Shown piece by piece: positions 23,017-32,556 of a stretch of 64,000 nucleotides of DNA. The position numbers were made by a program, and so were the translations under genes. How positions within the stretch are numbered: position 1 is the stretch's first letter; each line of letters begins with the position of its first letter. The notes under the pieces are model-generated. The model saw only the letters and a program-made list of their open reading frames with translations. It searched no databases and was not told the origin of the DNA. Source of the DNA: Fagopyrum homotropicum (taxonomy: Eukaryota; Streptophyta; Magnoliopsida; Caryophyllales; Polygonaceae); assembly GCA_033239125.1 (NCBI GenBank), contig BSWB01000004.1, positions 60,697,501 through 60,761,500 of the forward strand, read 5' to 3'.

Positions 23017-24459
23017 CTAAGGAATAAAATACTCACCGGACAATAAGCTGAACTGCATAATAATAAGAAAGAAAATCCTGCAGCTCTCAGTAGTATGATC
23101 CGGTGGTGGCGGTGGTGGCACATATGGATACTGAGACGGGTCGAACGGGTAGCCCATGATGCGCTCAAACTGGATCTGAGCCATCATGTGCTGGTAGTGA
23201 TGCCTCTCCTGCATCTCGCGGATATCCAGTGATAAGGCGGCATATGAATCAATCATCTGATCCGTCAGATCATCGATCCGACGGTGAGCCTCTGGATCTC
23301 TGTGTCGGCGTGTCCTACGCCTAGCAGGTCTCACTGGAGAAGTAGCAGGTGCCGGCTCAGTATCATCATCATCGAGATCAATAACCGGCACACTAGTCCC
23401 GGCAGTATCTGTCCCTGTATCCATCGGGACTCCACCATCTCTATCATCAGCAGTCTCCTCATCATCTACCTCCTCCTCAGCTGGGGCAGCTGCTGCCTCT
23501 CTATAATCCTTCATCAGTGGGGCCCAGGCGGTCTGCCAATAATGAGGGTCATAAACTGTAAACTGTGCTGACCACCTGATCCCCTGCGGTGCAGTCAGCT
23601 CCCATGGCATAGCTACGTATGGTGTAGTCAGTCCTCAAGGAACTAGAATCCGCCGAGTGATCATCTCCTGCAGCCCCAGCGGCTTGACAGCCGCCACCAT
23701 AGTACAAGCGCTGAGATCCATGTCCTGGTAGCTGGCAATGTGGGTGACAAGTCCTCCGCAGCAGATGTCCCCCTTCGCCTTGGCCTTGATCCTGTGCAGA
23801 TCCTCTGCCAGCATCAAGCCAAAGTCGGGGATCCCTCCTGTCACCATCCAGTATAGGCTGAACAGCTCCCCTTGTCGGACCTTCTGGGGCATCTCAGTAC
23901 GCGCCAGAAGTGTCTCACTAAAGATACGGTAAGCTAACCTAAAAGCTAAGTGGAAGATGACCTTCTCCCTGGAATCTCCAAGGCGCCATCTATCTGCGTG
24001 CTCAACCACGTGAGCAATCTGTCCCCAAAACTCCCTAGCTACAGATCGGGAAGGGAAGTCAACAGCTGTCGGGGCAAGAAAACCAAAAATCTCCCTCCAA
24101 TACTCTAGTGGCACTAAGAAGTTCCGGTTCATCAACCGGTACTTCACAGAACGCTTTGTGGGGAGGTAGGTGAAGGAGCTAATAAACTCTAAGGTGGGCT
24201 CCAAATAAGTAGGGGCTCGGATCTCAGTAAACTGATCTAGCCCTACTGTGGATATCATCCGTCTAAGGTCTCCATCCACATGGAGACAGTCAAAGGCAAA
24301 CACGTCCAGGAAGCGAGGTGCAATCACTGGACGGCCGGAAATACGGTCGTAATCGACCCGGTGTCGCTCGTGGATCACCGGGCGATATGGTCGGGAAGAA
24401 GAGGAAGAAGGGGAAGGGGAGGATCTATCCCTAATGGCAAGTCGTCTCTCAGAACTCAT
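23017..24459 (-). pseudogene. Athila-2 third ORF (ATHILA ORF-1-like), one nonsense codon
   Basis: One ~480-codon frame is split by a TGA at 23635-23637 where Athila-1 has Arg (RRIVVPRG against RRILVP*G). The N-terminal half (start 24459) is Ser/Arg rich and then has a folded-looking region: IRAPTYLEPTLEFISSF, SVKYRLMNRNF, REFWGQI, PQKVRQGELFSLYWM and GGLVTHIAS. This matches the ATHILA ORF-1 family. The C-terminal half has an acidic stretch, RRTRRHRD, a probable helix (REMQERHHYQHMM) and a proline run PPPPPPP, ending with a short hydrophobic tail. In Athila elements the ORF 3' of pol is called env-like, but I see no signal peptide or clear fusion or transmembrane architecture. Function unknown. 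Confidence 0.85.
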
Positions 24460-25284
24460 TTTTAGAAATCCACTGTCAGGTCACCTCGGTCGGTCTGACA
24501 ACACTCAAGAACACCTCGGCTGAGGCACAGCACGTCTGGACCGAGGCGATAAACTACGATCTAATTCCTTCAGAAATTTCAGTTCTTTTCCCCCAAAATC
24601 ACTACAACTGGTTCCTATGGGGTACTTAATCCTTTTCTCAGCAAATGCGGGGCAATCCAAGCCCAAATCAAAGCGAAATCAGCGAGGTTAGGGTTTCGGT
24701 TCGTTTTACCTCGTTCGGCCGTTTCGGTTCAATTTCTTCGCAGATCGACGATGCACTGGGATCCTCTACGATTTAATTGCAGTTTGGAAGCGAAAATCTT
24801 CGAAAATGAGCGAGAATCGAAGAGCGGTGTGAAGAAGAGCGCCGCGGTCGAGGGGGTAGGTAAAGAGGATAAAAAAAAATATTTCCCCTTTTTATACCCT
24901 TTCTGGAACTACTGTCACCTTGGTCGAGGTGGTCTCGACTGGACCGAGGTAGTATGGACCGAGGTGGTTCTTCAAAAACCCTAGTCGCCTCGGTTGCTCA
25001 AGAATCAACTCGGTTGAGGTGCTCTGACAGCAACCGAGATGTGTCTCAGTCAAACTTCGTCTTCTCAAATTCTCGATCTTCTGTCCTTCTAGTTATGCTC
25101 CTGGTTTGTTCTCCTTCCTTAGATGTCACCTGTTATCTATCTAGGACGCCAAAAACCAAAACAAAGCAAAGCAAAGGCAAAACTATCTAAGCTAGACTAG
25201 AAAAAGGGAAAAGAAAGCAATACCTTGGGTTGCCTCCCAAGAAGCGCTTGGTTTAAGGTCGCTAGCTGGACCATAATGCGTCTC
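24460..25284 (-). other. Athila-2 spacer between pol and third ORF
   Basis: No ORF. Near 25225-25275 (- strand) it carries the Athila-typical stretch around GCGCTTCTTGGGAGGCAACCC that normally follows the end of integrase. It also has several diverged copies of the CTCGGTCGAG motif (24482, 24840, 24916-24965, 25000). The same GCGCTT block occurs at about 37780-37830 in Athila-1. Confidence 0.75.
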
Positions 25285-27681
25285 TCAAATGTGATGGGAG
25301 GTGCCCTCACCCCATACTTCACCTCCATCGTGGGGTGAAGTAAGTAAGTCTATCAAACGCTCCAACAAGTGTAAATGCTCATCGGGGAATGAATCGTCTA
25401 TGGGTGGGTCGTCCTTCTCGCGTGAAGATGCAGGTAGCCGGCTGAGGTGATCCGCAACAGAATTTTCGGATCCCTTCTTATCGCGGATCTCTAAGTCAAA
25501 CTCTTGAAGCAAGAGAATCCATCGAATAAGGCGTGGCTTGGCATCTTTCTTAGCCAACAAGTAACGGATGGCTGCATGGTCGATGTAGACAATGACTTTC
25601 GCTCCTACTAAGTAGGAACGAAACTTCTCGAAAGCATATACAACCGCCAATAACTCCTTCTCGGTGGTAGCGTAGTTGCGTTGTGCTACATCTAGCGTCT
25701 TGCTAGCATAATAAATGGCGGTGGTCCGGCCATCTTTCTTCTGTCCAAGCACCGCTCCTACGGCTACATCACTAGCATCACACATGATCTCAAAGGGCAA
25801 GGTCCAATCCGGAGGTTGGATAATGGGAGCGGAGATCAACGCTTCTTTAATCCTGTAAAAAGCATCAAGACACTCCTGCGAAAACTCAAAAACAACATCT
25901 TTATTCAAGAGGTTAGTTAGAGGCTTAGAAATCTTAGAGAAGTCCTTGATGAATCTCCTGTAGAAACCTGCATGCCCGAGAAAACTCCTCACACCTTTAA
26001 CAGAACAAGGGGGAGGGAGTTTCTCAATAGTCTCGATCTTAGCGCGATCGACCTCAATGCCTCGATTAGAAACGAGGTGTCCTAGCACAATGCCTTCATT
26101 AACCATAAGACACTTCTCCCAATTCAAAACGAGATTAGTGTCTTCACATCTTTGTAGCACTAGAGAAAGGTTAGATAGGCAATCATCAAAAGAGGAACCA
26201 TATACTGAAAAATCATCCATAAATACCTCCATGATCTCCTCTATGTACTCGGAAAAGATAGCCATCATGCATCGCTGGAAGGTAGCGGGTGCATTGCACA
26301 ATCCAAATGGCATCCTCCTATAAGCAAATGTCCCCCATGGACAAGTGAAAGTGGTCTTCTCCTGATCATCCGGATGGATAGGAATCTAGAAGAATCCACT
26401 ATAGCCGTCTAAGTAGCAAAAGTGTGAATGCTGGGCCAACCGCTCGAGCATTTGATCAATGAAGGGAAGTGGAAAATGGTCCTTCCGTGTGGCCGTGTTC
26501 AGCTTCCTATAATCAATGCAAACCTTCCAGCCCGTAACGGTCCTGGTTGGGATTAACTCGTTGTTCTTATTCGTCACAATGGTAATCCCTCCTTTCTTCG
26601 GAACTACATGTACCGGGCTAACCCATTTGCTATCCGAGATAGGATATATGATACCTGTATCCAACAACTTAAGAATTTCCTTCTTCACAACCTCTTTCAT
26701 GATCGGATTTAACCGTCTTTGAGGTTCCCGTGAAGTCTTATGATCATCCTCCATTAGAATTCTATGCATGCAGAAAGAAGGCTTAATGCCAATAAGATCA
26801 TCTATAGTATAACCCAAAGCCTTTTGATGCTTTCTCAGGACATGCATTAGTTTAGACAATTCAGTTTCGGAGAGGGAAGCACTAACAATAACGGGATAAG
26901 TGGAATCCGGTCCAAGAAAGACATACCTCAAGTGATTTGGGAGTTGTTTAAGCTCCACAACTGGGGGTGCTTTCTGAGGGGGATCCTTGCTTCCTCCTTC
27001 CAGTGGAGTAGATCTAGAAACTGGACTTTCGGAAGTCTCAGTTGAAGTCGTCTCGCCTTCGACCTCGGTCGAGGCGCAGAGGCGTTGACCGAGATGTTCT
27101 TCAGTCGCCTCGCTCAGTCCAGAAAGTGCCTCGGTCGAGGTACTGCAACTGGAACCGAAACTGGAGATCTTCGTCTCCTGGATTAGCTTCTCAGTTTTGG
27201 CTCCTGGATCTTCTTCTAGTGCTTTCAAGCTCCGTATATCTGCATCACAAGAAGCATTTATACCTTCTTCCATTAAACTGAAACTAATGACTCTTTCGAG
27301 TGGATCGTTAATAAGGATAGAGCTCACCAATTCTCTCGATTCTTCTTCATCGTAGATGTTGAAGATATCATCGCTTAGCTGCTCCCCTTTCATGGCTGCA
27401 AGTAATGCGAACTCCACCTCATCGCCACCAATGTTGAATTTCAACTTGGCGTTCTTGCAATCCACGTTGCAACCCGAAGTTGCTAGAAATGGCTTCCCGA
27501 GAATAATAGGAACAGGATAATCTGCGGGAATGTCAAGTACAACAAAATTTATCGGTAAATAGAAGTTACCTAACTTGACCGGAACGTCCTCCAAAATTCC
27601 CACGGGATGGGTAATGGAGCGATCCGCCAGTATAGTCGAATCTTGACCGGATTGGGCTCTCCAAGTCCGATCTTCACACAT
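25285..27681 (-). pseudogene. Athila-2 pol: protease end, reverse transcriptase and RNase H; integrase absent
   Basis: Read from 27681 down. First is the rest of the protease (DRSITHPVGILEDV, PIILGKPFLATSGC), then an acidic Ser/Thr-rich linker. RT follows with VSPVHVVPKKGG, WKVCIDYRKLN, FCYLDGYSGFF, MPFGLCNAPATFQRCM and the catalytic FMDDFSVYG (about 26200-26225). RNase H comes last (CDASDVAVGAVLG, EKELLAVVYAFEKF, VADHLSRLPASS). A CAG-to-TAG type nonsense codon lies at 26386-26388, inside RT after GYSGFF. After the RNase H and the normal PIDDSFPDEHLHLLE, the frame jumps straight to a tail (HDGGEVWGEG) and stops. The zinc-finger and DDE integrase domains are missing. A 1-base shift near 27630 separates it from gag-protease. 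Confidence 0.93.
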
Positions 27682-29804
27682 AGCTCCAGTGGAATGATGC
27701 TCACGCTGGCTCCTAGATCACAAAGGGCTTCAAAAGTGACATCCCCAACTTGAATGGGAATGCAAAATGAGTCGGGATCTCTCAATTTAGGTGGCATCTT
27801 TTCCTTCATGATTTGAATAAGCTCCGAGGATTTAGATGTCATCCTAACTTCACCAAAATCTTCCAGTTTCTTCTTCCTTGATAGGATCTCCTTCAAGAAC
27901 TTCCCATAGGCGGGCATTCCTAGAATAGCATCAAGGAAAGGAATGTTAATGTGCAGTTTATTCATCAAGTCAAGGAACTTACCAAAGTGCTTGTCTAGAT
28001 GTGCTCTGGCCCTTGACTGGGGGAATGGAAGTGGTGGTTTGTATGCAGGAGGTGGAACATAAACTTCAGTTTTCCCCTCCGCTTTCTGTGGCTCCACCTC
28101 GGTTGGCATCTCGGTCGAAGTGTTCTTCGACTGCACCTGGACCGAGGTGGTCTTCGTCGGTACTGGCACCGACCGAGGCACTGGATCTGCAGTCTTCAGT
28201 CCACTCCTCGTAGTTATGGCCATGATCTGGCCCTTAGGGTTGCTTTCCGTCCTTGCTGGAAGCTTCCCTGGATCTCTTGGCGCTTCATTCGCCCTACTTG
28301 TAAGTTGTTGTTCAAAGGCCTTTTGGGCCTTCGAAAATGAAGTCATAGAAGTCTCCATAGCACTAAGCTTGATCAAGATAGCCTCCAGAATTGCGTCTTT
28401 CTTTTCCGGCTGAGACGAACTTGATCCTTGCCCCTGGCTCTTTAATGGAGTAGAAGAAGAAGAAGGGGAAGAAAGGAAAGGATTAGAGGAATCGTTAGAA
28501 TTAGAGTTTGAATGATTGTTACCAGAATTTTGGTTGTTCGCCCTCCAATTGTTGCTATTGGATCCTCTATTGTTGTTGTTGTAATTGTTGTTCCGGGAGC
28601 CGTTGTTGTTACGGTATCCATTGTTGTTGTTCCTTTGTCCTTGATCTTCCTTCTTGGTTTGAGCAACCAAGAGTTCCTTCAATTGCTTCACGTCATTCTT
28701 CAAAGACGTGAGTTGATTGTTGTTGGGCTGAGTTTCTTGGAAGTTAACTCTTTTAACTCCACCTTCAGCTCCTTGATGGGTGTACTTCTCCATATGCAAA
28801 GCTTGCTTCTCAATGAAGTCCCAAGTTTCGTCAATCGCCATGTCCATAAAGGTACCGGCGGAGAGTAGTTGGAGGTTGAACTGGGTGCTTCCGTCCAGTC
28901 TCTTGAAGTATATCTCCAATAACTCTATTTTTGGAATCCCATGATGTGGGCAATCCAAAAGGATGTCCTTGAACCTCTCCCATGACTTGGACAAGCTCTC
29001 CTTGTCCTTCATAATGAAAGCATTGATCTTCCCTCTCATTTCTGCGGTCTTTGAGGGGGGAAAGAATTTGGTCAAGAATTCCGTAGTCATCTCCTCCCAT
29101 GTGTTAATTTTTCCTGGAGGAAGAGATTGATACCAAGTAAGAGCTCTATCTTTTAAAGAAAAGTAAAAAGGTCTTAGCTTGTAGTTGTTATTTTCAATCC
29201 TTGAGGGTCTCAAGGTCTCCATCAAGATCTCATAGTTTTGAAGATGTTGATGCGGTGATTCCTTCTCTAGCCCTCCGAATTGGCATTGGCGAATCATGGA
29301 TAGAACTTGCGGTCGAAGTTCGTAGTCATGGTCCGCTGGATCTCCTAGGTTAACTCCTGGACGCCTCAATTGTTGATTGGGGTCCATCCTTTGACCTAGG
29401 GTTTGTGGGATTCCTGCAAGAAGAATACCTCGGACTAGCATCCGAGGTGGAAGCACCTCGGCCGGGGCGTCAGGTACTGGAACCTGCCTCGGTCGAGGGT
29501 CAGCAACTGGGACCTGCATCGGTCCAGTATCGGGAACTGGGTCTTCCCTCGGTCGAAGTAGAATTTGGTCTCGTATGGCTGCCATATCTGCTTCGATTGC
29601 TTCAGTCCGGGTGCGAGTTTCTTCCTTTTCTCGCCTTAGCTCTTCCCTGCTGAGGCGTAGCTGCTCTAGCGCCTCTTTCAACTCGGCCTCAAGATCGCGA
29701 TTGTCTTGGTGGGCCATCTTCGCTTCTCTTAAGCGTCGTCTATATGTCTTTTCTGGTTCGGGATCGTAAGGAACGATTTCCTTCCCAGTACGGGTTCTTC
29801 GCAT
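27570..29804 (-). pseudogene. Athila-2 gag-protease, frameshifted at its end
   Basis: The frame is open upstream to 29975, but that part lies in the LTR and primer site. The Met at 29804 (MRRTRTGKEIVPYDPEPEKTYRRR) matches the gag start seen in Athila-1. In order there are: a charged coiled-coil stretch (LEAELKEALEQLRLSREELRR), a Pro/Val-rich variable stretch, and the retrotransposon gag domain (LGDPADHDYELRPQVL, ALTWYQSLPPGKINTWEEM, FLTKFFPPSKTAEMRGKIN). After these come an Asn-rich nucleocapsid-like region without a CCHC knuckle, and the protease with active site DLGAS (FEALCDLGASVSIIPL). A 1-base indel near 27630 throws the frame off just after VKIRLY, so the rest of the protease lies in the next frame. 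Confidence 0.92.
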
Positions 29805-29926
29805 AAACCTAAGAAAGAACCTGCAAGAGTCGTTGCAGTATAGTGGTAAGTATTCCCGCGAGTGGTTAGTAGACACGGGGGCAAGTGCCCCAAAAACAAA
29901 CCGTAACCGGCTCGGTCTAGACCAAG

Positions 29927-29944
29927 TCCCCGGCAACGGCGCCA
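29927..29944 (-). promoter_or_regulatory. Athila-2 primer-binding site (tRNA-Asp)
   Basis: On the - strand TGGCGCCGTTGCCGGGGA, complementary to the 3' end of plant tRNA-Asp(GTC). It lies 6 bp inside the 5' LTR (29951), as in Athila elements, and appears fully conserved. Confidence 0.93.
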
Positions 29945-29950
29945 AAAACT

Positions 29951-31698
29951 TGTTCGCTCCAAACGGTGTGTGCAAGCTTTAAATTTATAACCCTAGACGT
30001 AAGCTTAAAACAAGGATACGAACCCGCAGTGTACGGGTCAATCGTAGTAAAAAGCAAGGAATTCCAGGGGTCAATCACAGGGACTTAGTGAAACAAAGTC
30101 CAATTACGGTAAGTTTTAGCAAATACTAACCACAAGTAATTAAAACAATCAAAGATGATAAAAGTCAATAAAGGAAATATGCAATTCTAGGGATTAAAGC
30201 ATCTAGTTGTGGTTCCAACTCAAGATCTAAAGATAAGCGGACAAAGTTGAGGTTTTTGCATGGGGAAGGTGTTATTAAAGTGGAATAGATCACCGCGTAA
30301 GTCTCACTACTCACTAATCCAAAACCGTAACTCCTATTACCGGGTAAGTCTCAAGGAATTAAGATAAAGAACTATAGCCTCAAACTAACACACCATCTAA
30401 GGGAATAGAATCAACCTTTACCGGGTAAGTCTCAGGCTAACTCACAAAGATGGGATGAAAGCACACTCAAACCCCAATAAAGGATAAACCTTTATTACCT
30501 ACACTTATGATCTTAGGTACACAAACTAAGGAATTACCGGGTAAGTCTCATCCTAAGCTTGCATTGAACCAGGAAAGGTGTAATAAGAATAGGATTTGGC
30601 AAACTCTAACACTTAACTTTCAGTTTCGGATCAGATAAGTCACCTCGGTCAGAAGAATTGCACCCCGGCCGAGATGTTCATCGACTGAGCGAGATGCTTA
30701 GGGTTAAGGTTAAAGACTCGAACTTTCAGGGTCCTACTAGAATCTAAGATTATTCTATCATTGTTTTTCCCACAACCTTCAGCCAATCACCCTAGAATCA
30801 CACAAAGAGATTAGCCACTCATCATCATGAAAGTATTAATCAAGTATATGGGAAGAAGGTGAATATTTGAACAAGAAGAATTTAATGAAAAGACTTCAAT
30901 AACTGAATCAAATATCACAACAAAGCGTTCCTTGGATAGAAATCCAACAAGACAAAACAACAAGAAAGGGAATCTAAGATGATCTTACAAAAACCCTTCA
31001 AAAGCTATAAAAGCTACAATCTTCTTCTTCAACCTTCAAAAAGGTTCTTCAAATCTCCCAACTGGAGTATGGCTGTTGTGGTGTATAAACCCTGATCGAT
31101 GGTATAGCATGATGTTGGATTTGTGGAAATCCAACCCTTTTTATAGGAAAATAACTCTCCAAAGATAAGATGTCTTAGAGAGATCTCTTCCCAAAAAAAT
31201 AGGTAAAATATATGATCTAGCATATCTTCTTCCTTCCAGGAGCCAAGCCCAAAAATATAAGATCTCTTTCCAAAGATAAAAGATCTCAGCCAAGAATAAA
31301 ATATTCTCGCCGCGTCCCAGGTGTTCGCCTCGGTCGAGTCGACTTCTTTGGATCACCTCGGTCGAGGTGAATCTGTGGTCAACCAAGGTGAGTCACAACT
31401 GAATGTGAAATCTCTCAAATCTGGTCCAAAGTGAATCTTAAATCCATGGCTATGCTTTCTGGATGGTTCCTTATGTTCCTGAATGTAGCTCTAATGACTC
31501 CATAGCTCCTTTTGCTCCTTTTTGATGCAAAACGTGCCATTTTACCTACGATTACAACAAAACTAGGTGTAGACCTCGATTCCCGCAAAGGTAGATGAAA
31601 TGGTAATATAATCACCTATCATACATACAAACATGCAGATTATTGAAGATAAAACGTCTAAACAAACCTCAAAATATAGACTATAATTCATGCTATCA
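29951..31698 (-). repeat. Athila-2 right (5') LTR
   Basis: 1748 bp, collinear with 19873-21624 with few substitutions. CTCGGTCGAG cores are at 31329 and 31357. The left edge (element 3' end of the LTR) is followed by the primer site, so this LTR would drive transcription toward lower coordinates. Confidence 0.95.
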
Positions 31699-32556
31699 AG
31701 GTCAAAACCTCCCCACGCTTGTGGAGTCTGCCTTTTCACTTTTACACTCAATTGTAGGTCTTCATTCCGTGCACCTTAGATTCTCGCACCCGGGTTGACA
31801 CTTTGTCTCTTCTGGTTTCTCATGCCCATAATGGTCTATGGGGCATCCGCCTCGATGGTAATGCCCTTGATTTTACAATCTTGGTTGTACTCAATTCTAC
31901 TTGTCTCGTTCCAATATTGTCATCTCTGCTCCGCACTCTTGTAGTCTCTTGCATGGTTCTTATAATTCATCTCTCGGCTTCATACCACCAAGTCACTGTA
32001 TGACCTTTTATTTCTTCTATCTGAGTTGACTCGGGAATTCTTCCTCATTTGATTGTACTTATATATGGTCAAAATTATCTCCACATCTTTACTTCTTCGC
32101 CTATTAGTTCTTTGGATGGTTAACAAGGGTTACTAGGACGCCCACCCGAGTATAATACTTGATCCAAGGTCCGAGTCCTTCGTCTCGTGTTGAAAACTCA
32201 TCAAGTCTGCCACCGATTATCATGAGGCGATAATCGCTTCATGATATCACAACTAATGGATATAAAATTCCTTTAGGATACTAACAAGCTAAGTATACAC
32301 ATGTATATAACATGTAATAATAAACGTCATAAAAACTCTATATACTAATACCTATCGATCCAAGTTGCAGAGATCCACGGAGAGCGATGGTGGTCCGACG
32401 TACTACTAACCCAACAATTCGACTATGCGCGCGTTTAAAAACATAAATCCGTTTTGAAAATTTTAGACCCCTTTCGGGTTCTAGTTATTTTATACATTTG
32501 GTCTTTCAGAAGATTTCAAGTGCCAATGTTGCCAACCCAGACATCTGATACCATAT
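31699..32556 (-). pseudogene. Remainder of Tekay-2 interior and leader
   Basis: It resumes at the right AGGTC copy and carries on the third 0.5-kb unit up to about 32110. It then holds unassigned AT-rich leader sequence up to the primer site. The expected gag reading frame is absent. Confidence 0.6.
32541..32553 (-). promoter_or_regulatory. Tekay-2 primer-binding site (tRNA-iMet)
   Basis: On the - strand TGGTATCAGATGT, 3 bp inside the 5' LTR (32557). The core TGGTATCAGA is the usual plant initiator-Met tRNA complement. It fixes which LTR is the 5' one. Confidence 0.92.

Larger units (their letters stand above)
19873..31698 (-). mobile_element. Athila-2: integrase-less Athila-type element inside Tekay-2
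   Basis: This is the innermost and probably youngest insertion. LTRs run 19873-21624 and 29951-31698 and look about 2% different where compared by eye. The exact target duplication AGGTC is at 19868-19872 and 31699-31703. The tRNA-Asp primer site is at 29927-29944. Gene order on the - strand is gag-protease (29804-27570), RT-RNase H (27681-25285), spacer, third ORF (24459-23017), 3' spacer. No integrase is present between RNase H and the third ORF. Confidence 0.96.

Noticed and set aside
23017..24459. Third Athila ORF as a true viral-type envelope gene
   Set aside because: No signal peptide, cleavage site or clear transmembrane anchor; only its position after pol resembles env.
28442..28868. 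Open frames antisense to or in other phases of the Athila-2 Asn-rich gag region
   Set aside because: Shadows of the simple AAC/AAT codon run; the gag frame explains the sequence.
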